Part shown: positions 9,138-18,827 of the stretch, piece by piece | Numbering within the stretch: the stretch's first letter is position 1 | Layout of the letters: every line of letters begins with the position of its first letter | Assembly: GCA_965194655.1 (NCBI GenBank) | Contig: OZ239148.1 | Span: 2,108,001 to 2,172,000 of the forward strand | Direction of reading: 5' to 3' | Length of the DNA: 64,000 bases | Source: Hahnella lacustris | GTDB lineage: Bacteria > Pseudomonadota > Gammaproteobacteria > Burkholderiales > Burkholderiaceae_A | Notes under the pieces: model-generated | Told to the model about the DNA's origin: nothing | Databases searched by the model: none | What the model saw: only the letters and a program-made list of their open reading frames with translations | Made by a program: the position numbers and the translations under genes

Positions 9138-9575
9138 ATGAAAGAAGCACGCATCCAAGCCTTCCTGCATCGCGATACTGGGCTGATCACCAGCCTCACC
9201 AACGGCCGCCACACATGGACATCCGATGTCCCAAAGGAGCTGGGTTCTCACGATGCCGCGCCAGACCCTCATGACCTGCTCGACTCAGCGCTGGCCGCAT
9301 GCACGGTCTTGACCCTTGAGCTCTACCTGCGCCGCAAGCCCGACTGGGACGTTCAGCGCATTGACTGTCAGGTCGATCGAGTATCCGAGAGCAAGGAGGA
9401 GGATGGACGCATTCATTACCGCCTCCTGCGCACCGTTTCGGTCATCGGGGCGTTGACCGATGAGCAGCGGGGACGACTCATCGAGATCGCGAACAAATGC
9501 CCCATCCATCGACTGATGGAGGGGCAGATTCATGTTGAAACCCTACTCAGCGAGGCAAGTTCGTCACACCCATAA
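9138..9575 (+). CDS. OsmC family protein
   Basis: 145 residues. OsmC/Ohr fold proteins are thiol peroxidases that reduce organic hydroperoxides. The two cysteine motifs are present: ALAACTVLTLELYLRR (residues 52-67) and NKCPIHRLMEG near the C-terminus. Length is typical of the OsmC/YhfA-like branch. It is divergent from the histidine phosphatase (59 bases between starts) and convergent with gltD, overlapping by 29 bases. Assignment to Ohr or OsmC proper is not possible by eye. Confidence 0.88.
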   Translation: MKEARIQAFLHRDTGLITSLTNGRHTWTSDVPKELGSHDAAPDPHDLLDSALAACTVLTLELYLRRKPDWDVQRIDCQVDRVSESKEEDGRIHYRLLRTVSVIGALTDEQRGRLIEIANKCPIHRLMEGQIHVETLLSEASSSHP

Positions 9576-11013
9576 GCTGAGCATCAATGGCGTGCGCAGC
9601 CTGACGGCCCTCTCGAATAGCCCACACCACCAGGGATTGCCCGCGGCGCATGTCACCAGCCACGAATACCTTTGGCCGGTTAGTGGCGTAGGCGCGGGCT
9701 CCCTCCGTGGTCGCTTTTCCATTGCCTCGCGGATCACATTCGACCCCAAAGGCTTCCAGGATGCTGCCCACGGGGGCTACAAAGCCCATGGCCAATAGGA
9801 CCAGATCAGCCTTAAAGATCTGCTCGCTGCCCTCGACCTCCTGCATGCGGCCATCCTTCCACTCGACGTGGACCGCTTTGAGCCCGGTCAGACGACCTTT
9901 CTCGCCCAGAAACTCCTTCGTCGCAATGGCGAACTCACGGTCGCAGCCCTCCTCATGGCTGCTCGACGTGCGCAGCTTGGTGGGCCAGTAAGGCCAAACG
10001 AGGGGCTTATTCTCCTGCTCAGGCGGCATGGGCATGAGCTCGAACTGGGTCACGCTGGCCGCTCCGTGGCGATTGCTTGTGCCGACGCAGTCAGACCCCG
10101 TGTCGCCACCACCGATCACAATCACATGCTTACCATCGGCACGCAGCTGCTTCTTGAGCCGATCGCCTGCATTCACTTTGTTCTGCTCGGGTAGGAACTC
10201 CATGGCGAAATGCACGCCATCGAGCTCACGACCTGGTACGGGCAGGTCGCGCGGCTGCTCCGCCCCACCGGTGAGCAAAACGGCGTCGAATTCAGCCACG
10301 AGGGCTTCCGGCGTCACAGTCTCATGAGACCAGTTCGTCACCTTGGTGTCCTCAGGAAGCTTGGCCACCAGAACGCCCGTGCGAAACACCACCCCCTCTG
10401 CCTGCATCTGCTCCACCCGACGATCGATGTGGTGCTTTTCCATTTTGAAGTCGGGAATGCCGTAACGCAGAAGACCCCCGACGCGGTCATTTTTCTCGAA
10501 AACCACCACGTCGTGTCCGGCGCGCGCAAGCTGCTGGGCCGCAGCCAAGCCCGCGGGCCCCGAGCCCACCACCGCAACCCGCTTGCCGGTCTTCTGCACG
10601 GGCGGTTGAGGCACCACCCAACCCTCAGACCAGCCTCGATCGATGATGGCGTGCTCGATGGACTTGATCCCCACCGCGTCGTCATTGAAGTTCAGCGTGC
10701 AGGCCGCCTCACAGGGAGCGGGGCAGATTCGCCCTGTGAACTCCGGAAAGTTATTGGTCGAGTGCAGCGTGTCGAGGGCCGCCTTCCACTGGTGCTGAAA
10801 CACCAGATCATTAAAGTCAGGAATGATGTTGTTGACGGGGCAGCCGTTGTTGCAAAACGGTATGCCGCAGTCCATGCAACGCGCGGCCTGCTGCGTCGCC
10901 TGCTCTTCACTCAAGCCAATGACAAACTCTTTGTAATGCTTGAGTCGCTTTTCTGGCGCCTCGTAGCCTTCATCGAGTCGCTCAAGCTCCATAAATCCAG
11001 TGACTTTTCCCAT
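9547..11013 (-). CDS. gltD: glutamate synthase (NADPH) small subunit
   Basis: 488 residues, the beta subunit of GOGAT, which passes NADPH electrons through FAD and iron-sulfur clusters to the alpha subunit. N-terminal cysteine clusters CMDCGIPFC...CPVNN and GRICPAPCEAACTL, an FAD-binding VVGSGPAGLAAAQQL near residue 150 and an NADPH-binding VIGGGDTGSDCVG near 300. Length is normal. It lies 20 bases downstream of gltB, in the same operon. Confidence 0.97.
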   Translation of the reverse strand: MGKVTGFMELERLDEGYEAPEKRLKHYKEFVIGLSEEQATQQAARCMDCGIPFCNNGCPVNNIIPDFNDLVFQHQWKAALDTLHSTNNFPEFTGRICPAPCEAACTLNFNDDAVGIKSIEHAIIDRGWSEGWVVPQPPVQKTGKRVAVVGSGPAGLAAAQQLARAGHDVVVFEKNDRVGGLLRYGIPDFKMEKHHIDRRVEQMQAEGVVFRTGVLVAKLPEDTKVTNWSHETVTPEALVAEFDAVLLTGGAEQPRDLPVPGRELDGVHFAMEFLPEQNKVNAGDRLKKQLRADGKHVIVIGGGDTGSDCVGTSNRHGAASVTQFELMPMPPEQENKPLVWPYWPTKLRTSSSHEEGCDREFAIATKEFLGEKGRLTGLKAVHVEWKDGRMQEVEGSEQIFKADLVLLAMGFVAPVGSILEAFGVECDPRGNGKATTEGARAYATNRPKVFVAGDMRRGQSLVVWAIREGRQAAHAIDAQLMGVTNLPR

Positions 11014-11033
11014 GGTGTGCTCTCTTTCTAGAC

Positions 11034-14000
11034 TCAGGCCTGAACCGTTTGTGCGGCCTGCTTGCGCGCGTGGATTTCACCCAATGCGCGCTTGTACTCG
11101 TTGGGGAAGACCTTGATGAACTTCGTTCGTGCCGTGGCCCACTGGTCGAGAAGGTCTCGCGCACGCGCGCTCCCCGTCCAGCGATGGTGGTCCTCAATCA
11201 TCTTGCGAAGCTGCTGCTCGTCCGTCATGTCGCGATGCCAGATGCTGGCAGGCACTCTCTCACGCTGCTCGGCGTCGCTGAGGACTGGCTCTAGGCTCAC
11301 CATGGCCAGGTTGCAGCGGCTCGAGAACTGTCCATCCTCATCGTAGATATAGGCCAGGCCGCCCGACATGCCCGCAGCGAAGTTACGGCCCGTCTTGCCC
11401 AGGACCACCACAGTGCCACCCGTCATATATTCACATCCATGGTCCCCGGTTCCCTCGACGACTGCGTTCGCGCCAGAGAGACGGACCGCGAAACGCTCAC
11501 CCGCAACGCCACGGAAGAACGCCTCACCCGAGGTCGCGCCGTAGAGCACGGTGTTGCCCACGATGATGTTCTCGTGCGCCACCCCCCGGAAGTCGATAGA
11601 CGGCCTCACCACCACGCGGCCGCCAGACATGCCTTTGCCGGTGTAGTCATTGGCGTCGCCGATGAGGTAGAGGGTCACGCCTTTGGCCAAAAAGGCGCCA
11701 AAGGACTGGCCGCCCGTTCCCTCGAGCTGAATGCGGATGGAGTCATCCGGCAGACCATCCGGGTGGTGCCGAATGACCTCGCCAGAGAGCATCGCACCGA
11801 CCGTACGGTTCACGTTCCGTGCCACTTCCATGAACTGGATCCGCTGCCCTTTGTGGATGGCATCTTGGCTTCGCTCAATCAGTCGAACATCCAGGGCCTT
11901 CTCGAGTCCATGATCCTGCGTCTCTGAGTGACGCTGTTGACCGATATGGCTCACCGGAGGAATGGCCAACAGCTTGGTGAAGTCGAGTCCGCTCGCCTTC
12001 CAATGTTCGATGCCTTTACGCGTATCGAGCAGGTCTGCACGTCCAACCAGGTCTTCAAATCTTCGAATGCCGAGCTGCGCCATGATGGCGCGGGCCTCCT
12101 CTGCAACAAAGAAGAAGAAGTTCACCACATGCTCGGGCTTACCCTGGAATTTCTTGCGAAGAACGGGGTCTTGTGTTGCTACGCCGACAGGGCAAGTGTT
12201 CAGATGGCACTTGCGCATCATGATGCAGCCCTCTACCACCAGCGGTGCAGTGGCAAAGCCCATCTCATCAGCACCCAACATGGCTGCGACCACCACATCT
12301 CGGCCTGTTTTCATCTGACCATCAGCCTGCACACGAATTCGGCTTCTCAGCCCATTGAGCACCAGTGTCTGCTGGGTCTCAGCCAGACCAATTTCCCAAG
12401 GGGATCCGGCATGCTTGATGGACGAGAGCGGTGAAGCGCCAGTGCCACCATCATGGCCGGCAATCACCACATGATCGGCCTTGGCCTTTGCCACGCCGGC
12501 AGCCACCGTCCCCACGCCAATCTCGGAAACGAGCTTGACCGAGATGTCTGCGCTCGGCGAGACGTTCTTCAGGTCGTGAATCAGTTGCGCAAGGTCCTCA
12601 ATCGAGTAGATGTCGTGGTGAGGGGGCGGGGAGATGAGGCCAACCCCAGGAACCGAGTGGCGCAGCTCACCGATGTAGTCAGAGACCTTTCCACCAGGAA
12701 GCTGGCCCCCCTCACCAGGCTTTGCGCCCTGAGCCATCTTGATCTGGATCTGGTCTGCAGACACCAGATACTCGGTGGTGACCCCGAACCGTCCGGAGGC
12801 GACCTGCTTGATCTTGGAGCGCAGGCTATCGCCTGCTTTGAGTGCGATGTCACTCTCCACCTTCTCCGATCCGATGACCGAGCCCAGCGTGGCGCCGCTC
12901 TGAATGGCGATGCCCTTGAGTTCGTCCCGGTAGCGACGCTTGTCTTCCCCACCTTCACCGGTATTGGACTTTCCGCCGATTCGGTTCATGGCCACGGCCA
13001 GGGTGGCATGGGCCTCGGTTGAAATAGAGCCCAGAGACATGGCACCGGTGGCAAAGCGCTTGACGATCTCGGACGCTGGCTCCACCTCATCCAATGGAAT
13101 GGCGCGGGCGGGGTCGACCTTGAACTCAAACAGACCACGCAGCGTCATGTGGCGCTTGCTCTGGTCATTGATGAGCTGAGCATATTCCTTGTAAGTGGAG
13201 AACTGGTTTGCACGGGTGGCATGCTGAAGCTTGGCGATGGAGTCGGGTGTCCAGAGGTGGGCTTCGCCTCGAACGCGCCAGGCATATTCGCCGCCGGTCT
13301 CCAGCATGCCCTGGAGAACCTGGTCCTGGCCGAAGGCCCTCTGGTGCGTGCGAATGGCTTCTTCAGCAATTTCAAAGACACCCATGCCCCCCACTGCACT
13401 GGGCGTATTGGGGAAGTAGCGATCGATGGTCTCTTGGTTGAGCCCAATGGCCTCGAAGATCTGCGCCCCGCAGTAGGACATGTAGGTGGAGATCCCCATC
13501 TTGGACATGATCTTGGAGAGCCCCTTGCCAATCGCTTTGACGTAATTGGCAATGGCCTTCTCTGGGCTCAGGTCTCCGACGAGTCCAGCCTGCAGGTTCG
13601 CGATGGTTTCCATGGCGAGATAGGGGTGAATGGCCTCTGCGCCATATCCAGCCAACACGGCGAAGTGATGGACCTCACGGGCCGAGCCCGTCTCCACCAC
13701 CAGGCCCGCCAATGTGCGCTTGCCCACTCTGACGAGGTGTTGGTGAATGGCCGAGAGGGCCAGGAGTGCTGGGATTGCAACGCGGTCCGCGCTGACGGTC
13801 CGATCCGTCAGAATGAGGATGTTCGCGCCGGCGGAGATGGCATCTACCGCCTCTGCGCAGAGTGTGGCCAGGCGGGCCTCTACGCCCTCCTTCCCCCAAG
13901 TCACGGGGTAGGTGACGTCGATCGACTGGCTCTTGAACTTTCCTCGGGTGTGCTGGGCAATGTGCCGCAAGCGATCCATGTCGTCGAAATCGAGGATGGG

Positions 14001-15707
14001 CTGCTTGACCTCTAGCCGAAGGGGAGGATTCACCTGATTGATGTCGAGCAGGTTTGGCTTTGGCCCCACGAAGGAGACCAGCGACATCACGATCGCCTCG
14101 CGAATGGGATCGATTGGCGGATTGGTCACCTGGGCAAAGAGCTGCTTGAAGTAGCTGGTGAGCGGCTTAGGCTGGTCTGAGAGCACCGCCAAAGGGGAGT
14201 CGTTGCCCATGGAGCCGACAGCCTCCTCTCCGGCTCTGGCCATGGGCGCCATCAGGAATTTCAAGTCCTCTTGCGTGTAGCCGAAGGCCTGCTGGCGATC
14301 GAGGAGCGGAATGTCACTTGGAGGAGGGTTGGTCGAGACGCTGTCCTCGCCAAGGCTCTGGAGGGAGACACGCACATTCTCAATCCACTGACGATAGGGT
14401 CGGGACTGAGCGAGGCTCGCCTTGAGCTCCTCATCGTGAATCATTCGACCTTGCTCAAGATCGATGAGAAACATCTTGCCGGGCTGCAGACGCCATTTCC
14501 TCACGATGCGGTCTTCCGGCACCGGCAGGACACCCGACTCGCTGGCCATGATGACCAGGTCATCGTCGGTGATGCAGTACCGGGATGGGCGGAGGCCATT
14601 GCGATCGAGCGTGGCTCCAATCTGGCGACCGTCGGTGAACACAATGGATGCCGGTCCGTCCCACGGCTCCATCATGGAGGCGTGATATTCGTAGAACGCG
14701 CGGCGCGAGGCATCCATCGTCGTGTGTTGTTCCCAGGGCTCTGGGATCATCATCATGACGGCATGGGCCATGGGGTACCCCGCAGCAACCAGCAGCTCCA
14801 GGCAGTTATCGAATGTAGCCGTGTCTGATTGACCCGCAAAGCTGATGGGGTAGAGCTTCTGCAGGTCGTCGCCCAGCACGGAGGATCGCATGACGCCCTC
14901 ACGCGCTCTCATCCAGTTGTAATTACCCTTGACCGTATTGATCTCGCCGTTGTGCGCCACCATGCGATATGGGTGTGCGAGCGGCCACTCGGGGAAGGTG
15001 TTGGTCGAGAAGCGCTGATGCACCAGCGCGAGTGCAGAGGTGCAGCGGGAGTCGGAGAGGTCTTTGTAATACACGCCGACCTGGTCCGCCAATAGCAAGC
15101 CTTTGTAGACGATGGTGCGACTCGACATGGATGGGACGTAGTACTCCTTTCCATGTTTGAGGCCCAAGGCCTGGATGGCGCTAGAGGCGGTCTTGCGAAT
15201 GACGTAAAGCTTGCGCTCCAGTGCATCCTGCACGATGACGTCATCTCCGCGCCCAATGAAGACCTGACGCATGATGGGTTCGCGATCTCTGACCCGGGGG
15301 GACATGGGCATGCTGGCATCCGTGGGGACATCACGCCAGCCCAACAGCACTTGGCCCTCAGCGGCGATGGCTCGCTCTAGCGCGCGCTCACAGGCCAGAC
15401 GAGAGGCATGTTCTTTGGGCAGAAAGACCATGCCCACGCCGTACTCACCCAGGGGGGGGAGCTGCACACCTTGGTGAGCCATGTCCTCGCGAAACAGGGT
15501 GTCAGGCAGCTGCATAAGCAGGCCCGCACCGTCGCCCATCAGGGCATCTGCACCGACCGCCCCTCGATGATCAAGGTTTTTGAGGATCTGAAGGCCCTGT
15601 TGGACGATGGCATGAGACTTCTGGCCTCGAATATGGGCGACAAAACCGACCCCACAAGCATCATGCTCATGTGCGGGATCGTAAAGACCAAACGCGGGGA
15701 TGCCCAT
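11034..15707 (-). CDS. gltB: glutamate synthase (NADPH) large subunit
   Basis: 1557 residues. Catalyses glutamine + 2-oxoglutarate to two glutamate with GltD. N-terminal glutaminase domain with nucleophile Cys18 in DACGVGFVAH, preceded by a 17-residue propeptide as in other GltB proteins. The central and FMN-binding synthase domains contain GEGGEDKRRYRDELKG, KPGEGGQLPG and GHDGGTGASPLSS; the cluster region is CHLNTCPVGVATQ; and a C-terminal glycine-repeat domain has TGKGMSGGRVVV and TGGTVVVLG. The ATG at 15707 is chosen because AAGGAG lies six bases upstream; nine further upstream codons are probably untranslated. Confidence 0.97.
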   Translation of the reverse strand: MGIPAFGLYDPAHEHDACGVGFVAHIRGQKSHAIVQQGLQILKNLDHRGAVGADALMGDGAGLLMQLPDTLFREDMAHQGVQLPPLGEYGVGMVFLPKEHASRLACERALERAIAAEGQVLLGWRDVPTDASMPMSPRVRDREPIMRQVFIGRGDDVIVQDALERKLYVIRKTASSAIQALGLKHGKEYYVPSMSSRTIVYKGLLLADQVGVYYKDLSDSRCTSALALVHQRFSTNTFPEWPLAHPYRMVAHNGEINTVKGNYNWMRAREGVMRSSVLGDDLQKLYPISFAGQSDTATFDNCLELLVAAGYPMAHAVMMMIPEPWEQHTTMDASRRAFYEYHASMMEPWDGPASIVFTDGRQIGATLDRNGLRPSRYCITDDDLVIMASESGVLPVPEDRIVRKWRLQPGKMFLIDLEQGRMIHDEELKASLAQSRPYRQWIENVRVSLQSLGEDSVSTNPPPSDIPLLDRQQAFGYTQEDLKFLMAPMARAGEEAVGSMGNDSPLAVLSDQPKPLTSYFKQLFAQVTNPPIDPIREAIVMSLVSFVGPKPNLLDINQVNPPLRLEVKQPILDFDDMDRLRHIAQHTRGKFKSQSIDVTYPVTWGKEGVEARLATLCAEAVDAISAGANILILTDRTVSADRVAIPALLALSAIHQHLVRVGKRTLAGLVVETGSAREVHHFAVLAGYGAEAIHPYLAMETIANLQAGLVGDLSPEKAIANYVKAIGKGLSKIMSKMGISTYMSYCGAQIFEAIGLNQETIDRYFPNTPSAVGGMGVFEIAEEAIRTHQRAFGQDQVLQGMLETGGEYAWRVRGEAHLWTPDSIAKLQHATRANQFSTYKEYAQLINDQSKRHMTLRGLFEFKVDPARAIPLDEVEPASEIVKRFATGAMSLGSISTEAHATLAVAMNRIGGKSNTGEGGEDKRRYRDELKGIAIQSGATLGSVIGSEKVESDIALKAGDSLRSKIKQVASGRFGVTTEYLVSADQIQIKMAQGAKPGEGGQLPGGKVSDYIGELRHSVPGVGLISPPPHHDIYSIEDLAQLIHDLKNVSPSADISVKLVSEIGVGTVAAGVAKAKADHVVIAGHDGGTGASPLSSIKHAGSPWEIGLAETQQTLVLNGLRSRIRVQADGQMKTGRDVVVAAMLGADEMGFATAPLVVEGCIMMRKCHLNTCPVGVATQDPVLRKKFQGKPEHVVNFFFFVAEEARAIMAQLGIRRFEDLVGRADLLDTRKGIEHWKASGLDFTKLLAIPPVSHIGQQRHSETQDHGLEKALDVRLIERSQDAIHKGQRIQFMEVARNVNRTVGAMLSGEVIRHHPDGLPDDSIRIQLEGTGGQSFGAFLAKGVTLYLIGDANDYTGKGMSGGRVVVRPSIDFRGVAHENIIVGNTVLYGATSGEAFFRGVAGERFAVRLSGANAVVEGTGDHGCEYMTGGTVVVLGKTGRNFAAGMSGGLAYIYDEDGQFSSRCNLAMVSLEPVLSDAEQRERVPASIWHRDMTDEQQLRKMIEDHHRWTGSARARDLLDQWATARTKFIKVFPNEYKRALGEIHARKQAAQTVQA

Positions 15708-15787
15708 CCTGACTCCTTCACGGCGCAATAACAAAAGGGATGGGAATTATCAGGCGAATCTCGCTGCCTTGAGCGTCAAACCAAGAT

Positions 15788-15860
15788 ATTAAATAGGGTC
15801 AGAACATATTTATTTGCCCCAGAACAGCGGACATCAAAATAATGGGGACATAACAATGCG
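15788..15860. repeat. flank of the transposase-like gene with RAYT-type repeat motifs
   Basis: The gltB / transposase-like gap is locally AT-rich and contains AATAGGGTCAGAACA (15792-15806), CCCCAGAACA (15817-15826) and AATGGGGACATAACA (15841-15855). CCCCA and TGGGG form an inverted pair. Similar GGG(T/A)C-AGA words often flank Y1/REP-associated transposase genes; this similarity is from memory, not a search. The gltB promoter must lie in or beside this stretch. Confidence 0.45.
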
Positions 15861-16562
15861 TCAAGACTTTCGAGGCCGTCCGCGGGGACGACGCTCCCAC
15901 GCGCGGCGCTCAGCCTCTGAAAGACCGGCCCATTCATCTGCGGCAAGCATGGGACGCCCCTGGCTCAGCCCGAGGCCAAGCGCCTCTAAAAAAACCGGAG
16001 CCTCTGCGTCCTCGGGCCCGCCGAGCTGAGCGTACGCTCGCTCTCGCTCAAAGGGAGTATTGCCCAAGGCCCAATAGCTGGGCAGCGCCACGAATGGCAC
16101 GCGCGGCGGCGCTGCGCGTAGGCCTTGCAAAACCCCCGTACTCGACCATAGCCAGTCCGCTGCCTGTCCCACAAGGCCCTCTCGAACCGCACGATGATCG
16201 ATCCACCGCATCACCCAGAGCGCATAGTGGGCCTCACTGAGCCAATACGCTCGATATCGGCCATCAAAAGGACTCGCTCGCCGAGCCCATCGATCATTGA
16301 GACGGCGCACATAGCGCCTTCCAATCTGCTGCACGGCCTCAGCCAGCGCTGTCGCTCGCTGAGGCGTGACCAACCAATTGGCCTCTTGACTGGTGACGCT
16401 CCACGCGTGAACTGAGAGGCCCAGGCCCAGGGCTGCATCGAACAGACAATCCAAGTAGGCGGTGCGATCGTCTGCGTCGAAGGCCAGCGGAGCATCTGGT
16501 CGTGCGCGCTGCTGAACATGAATCAGCCGCCCCCCCAACGACAACCTGGGACGCCGTGCCAA
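15861..16562 (-). CDS. Y1 (IS200/RAYT-like) transposase-related protein lacking the HUH histidines
   Basis: 233 residues from a TTG at 16562 (MARRPRLSLGG), which matches the family N-terminus and has GGAG nine bases upstream, just after the dgt stop. Family hallmarks: HVQQRA near residue 16, GRRYVRRLNDRWARRASPFDGRYRA with the candidate catalytic tyrosine, and a C-terminal WSS. The segment that normally reads NHVHLLVTP reads EANWLVTP, so both metal-binding histidines are missing. It is followed by an extended C-terminal tail. Location directly upstream of gltB and after dgt suggests a fixed chromosomal gene and not a recent insertion. It may be a domesticated DNA-binding protein or a decaying element; the function is unknown. 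Confidence 0.75.
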   Translation of the reverse strand: MARRPRLSLGGRLIHVQQRARPDAPLAFDADDRTAYLDCLFDAALGLGLSVHAWSVTSQEANWLVTPQRATALAEAVQQIGRRYVRRLNDRWARRASPFDGRYRAYWLSEAHYALWVMRWIDHRAVREGLVGQAADWLWSSTGVLQGLRAAPPRVPFVALPSYWALGNTPFERERAYAQLGGPEDAEAPVFLEALGLGLSQGRPMLAADEWAGLSEAERRAWERRPRGRPRKS

Positions 16563-16566
16563 TGGG

Positions 16567-17727
16567 CTAGTCTCCGGATGAACTTCGGTGTGGCCACTGG
16601 GCGCGCCCCGGAAAGACCTGATCATGCAGGAGCATGGCCTGTCGATCGGTCAAGCCTGCCACCTCATCGGCCACCTGCCGAAGGAGCTGGTCACTGCTCT
16701 GATCAGGGTCGTTCTGGCATTGAGCGCGATCAAAATGCCATGCAAAGAGGTCTTTGAGCACGCCCTCGGCCACATCGGTGACCGCGACCACGCGAGGATG
16801 ACGGTAAAGGTTCTGAAACAAGAACTGCTTGACCTCTTTGACCTCGTGGGCGAGCGGGGAGGAAAACGCCACCAGAGGGGGCGCCCTCCTGACGTCTGAC
16901 AGCGTCTCGACTCCATGGCTCTGAATGTGGGCCCGGGTCTGGGCCACCAGGTCATCGACCTGCTCGTTGATCATGGCTCTAATCATCTCGGGCACCACTC
17001 GATCCCCCTGAATCTTGGGAAATCGGCGATGAACGGCATCGAAATGACGCTTAACCATGGGGAGCACCAGAATCTGGTCAAGACTCAAAAGACCAGACCG
17101 AAGCCCATCATCGAGATCATGATGGTTGTAGGCCACCTCATCAGAGACGTTGGCCAGCTGGGCTTCTAGGGTTGGCGACCCCCCTTCCAGAAATCTCTGC
17201 GCCAGCTCGCCGAGCTTGAGGGCTGCCCGCCTGGAGCAGTGCTTCAGGATGCCCTCCCTGGTCTCAAAACAGAGATTCAGGCCATCAAATTCTGCGTAAC
17301 GACGCTCGAGCTGATCGACCACTCGAAGGCTTTGAAGATTGTGCTCGAAACCCTCACCCTCAGGGTCGTGCCGCTTGAGGCACTCATTCAGAGCATGCTG
17401 ACCCGCGTGACCAAAGGGCGTATGTCCAAGATCATGGGCGAGGCAGATGGCCTCTGTGAGCTCCTCATCGAGTGCGAGTCGCCGCGCCACGGAGCGCGCA
17501 ATCTGTGCCACCTCCAGACTGTGGGTGAGTCGGGTGCGATACAGATCGCCCTCGTGATTCACGAAGACCTGGGTCTTGTAGAGCAGCTTTCTGAAAGCCG
17601 TGGCATGAACGATGCGGTCCCGGTCGCGCTGAAACTCAGAGCGCCCTGGTGGAGTCGGCTCCGCATGGACACGGCCCCTCGAGGCATCTGATTGTGCAGC
17701 GTAAGTGGCGACTTGCATTCGGGTCAT
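16567..17727 (-). CDS. dgt: dGTP triphosphohydrolase-like HD protein
   Basis: 386 residues. HD-domain dNTPase that removes tripolyphosphate from deoxynucleotides. The metal-binding residues are visible in RTRLTHSLEVAQIAR and CLAHDLGHTPFGHAG, and HHDLDD follows. Length fits the shorter dGTPase-like class. The ATG at 17727 overlaps the aroB stop as ATGA, so the gene is translationally coupled to aroK-aroB. Confidence 0.93.
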   Translation of the reverse strand: MTRMQVATYAAQSDASRGRVHAEPTPPGRSEFQRDRDRIVHATAFRKLLYKTQVFVNHEGDLYRTRLTHSLEVAQIARSVARRLALDEELTEAICLAHDLGHTPFGHAGQHALNECLKRHDPEGEGFEHNLQSLRVVDQLERRYAEFDGLNLCFETREGILKHCSRRAALKLGELAQRFLEGGSPTLEAQLANVSDEVAYNHHDLDDGLRSGLLSLDQILVLPMVKRHFDAVHRRFPKIQGDRVVPEMIRAMINEQVDDLVAQTRAHIQSHGVETLSDVRRAPPLVAFSSPLAHEVKEVKQFLFQNLYRHPRVVAVTDVAEGVLKDLFAWHFDRAQCQNDPDQSSDQLLRQVADEVAGLTDRQAMLLHDQVFPGRAQWPHRSSSGD

Positions 17728-18827
17728 AGCAGCTCCTCACGATGGGCCTGCAGCGCCTGATCGACCTGACCCTGATCGGCCGTCGCCAGCCGAGAGGATC
17801 CAATCCCCTTGAGTACGATGTATCGAATTTCACCCGCCTCCGCTTTTTTGTCGTGCGCCATCCACTCGAGGTAAGTCAGCGTAGACCAGTCGGGCCCCTG
17901 TGTCGGCAGGTTCGCGCGATGAATCAGGCGAATCACTCGGTCTCGCTCGGGGCGGCTCAAAAGCCCCAGCTGCTCTGAGAGATGACTGGCCATGACCATG
18001 CCGCAGCCCACCGCCTCTCCATGGAGCCACGCCCCATAGCCAAGGCCAGCCTCAATGGCATGACCGAAGGTGTGCCCAAAGTTCAGAAGGGCTCGACGTC
18101 CAGAGGACTCCCGCTCATCTTCTGCGACCACCTGAGCCTTCAGGGCACAGGATCGTTCAATGGCAAACGCGAGCGCCTGAGGGTCGCGCTGCAGCAGCGC
18201 ATCAACATGTTCCTCGAGCCACTCGAAGAAGGACGAATCGAGAATGCACCCCATCTTGATGACCTCCGCCAAGCCCGCAGAGAGCTCTCGATCGGGCAGG
18301 GTGGCAAGGACGTTCATGTCGATCACCACGGCCTGTGGCTGGTAGAACGCACCAATCATGTTCTTGCCCAATGGGTGGTTCACCGCCGTCTTCCCCCCCA
18401 CCGAAGAGTCTACTTGCGACAACAGGGTCGTCGGAACCTGAATAAAGGGCATACCCCTCTGATAACAGGCTGCCGCAAACCCCGCCATATCACCAACCAC
18501 CCCTCCCCCCAGGGCAATGAGCGTGGCCTTTCGCTCCATTCGCGCTTGCATGAGGCGATCAAAAATAGTCTGGAGGCTCTCGAAGGTCTTGTAGGCCTCC
18601 CCGTCGGGGAGCTCAATCACGATGGGCTCGAACCCGAGCCCCTCCAATGCAGCCTGCAAAGCAGGCAGATAGAGCGGCCCGACCGTCGTGTTGGTGACGA
18701 TGGCCACCTGACGTGCACGCAAGAGAGGCGCCCACACCTCGGGCTGATGCAGAAGCCCTTGCCCAATGTGAATGGGGTACTGGCGATCTCCCAGCGCGAC
18801 AGACAAAGAGGTGAGTAAACCTTTCAC
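17724..18827 (-). CDS. aroB: 3-dehydroquinate synthase
   Basis: 367 residues. Second step of the shikimate pathway (DAHP to 3-dehydroquinate, NAD and metal dependent). Visible: ELPDGEAYKTFES, the NAD-binding GGGVVGDMAGF, VPTTLLSQVDSSVGGKTAVNH and the metal-ligand region NFGHTFGHAIE. The start is GTG at 18827, overlapping the aroK stop by four bases (GTGA). Normal length. Confidence 0.97.
   Translation of the reverse strand: MKGLLTSLSVALGDRQYPIHIGQGLLHQPEVWAPLLRARQVAIVTNTTVGPLYLPALQAALEGLGFEPIVIELPDGEAYKTFESLQTIFDRLMQARMERKATLIALGGGVVGDMAGFAAACYQRGMPFIQVPTTLLSQVDSSVGGKTAVNHPLGKNMIGAFYQPQAVVIDMNVLATLPDRELSAGLAEVIKMGCILDSSFFEWLEEHVDALLQRDPQALAFAIERSCALKAQVVAEDERESSGRRALLNFGHTFGHAIEAGLGYGAWLHGEAVGCGMVMASHLSEQLGLLSRPERDRVIRLIHRANLPTQGPDWSTLTYLEWMAHDKKAEAGEIRYIVLKGIGSSRLATADQGQVDQALQAHREELL

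Noticed and set aside
9079..9150. Upstream start for the histidine phosphatase
   Set aside because: It overlaps the divergent OsmC start; the GTG at 9078 leads straight into a signal peptide with a ribosome-binding site.
10210..11031. Plus-strand frame of 273 codons opposite gltD
   Set aside because: Shadow frame rich in Arg, His and Leu, typical of the antisense of a GC-biased gene.
15708..15800. TTGACG and GATAAT upstream of gltB as a promoter pair
   Set aside because: The spacing is 22 bases, too long for a standard sigma-70 promoter; the -10 alone may be real but is not supported.
16563..16625. Longer ATG start of the transposase-like gene
   Set aside because: It would overlap the end of dgt; the TTG at 16562 matches the family N-terminus and has GGAG at the right distance.
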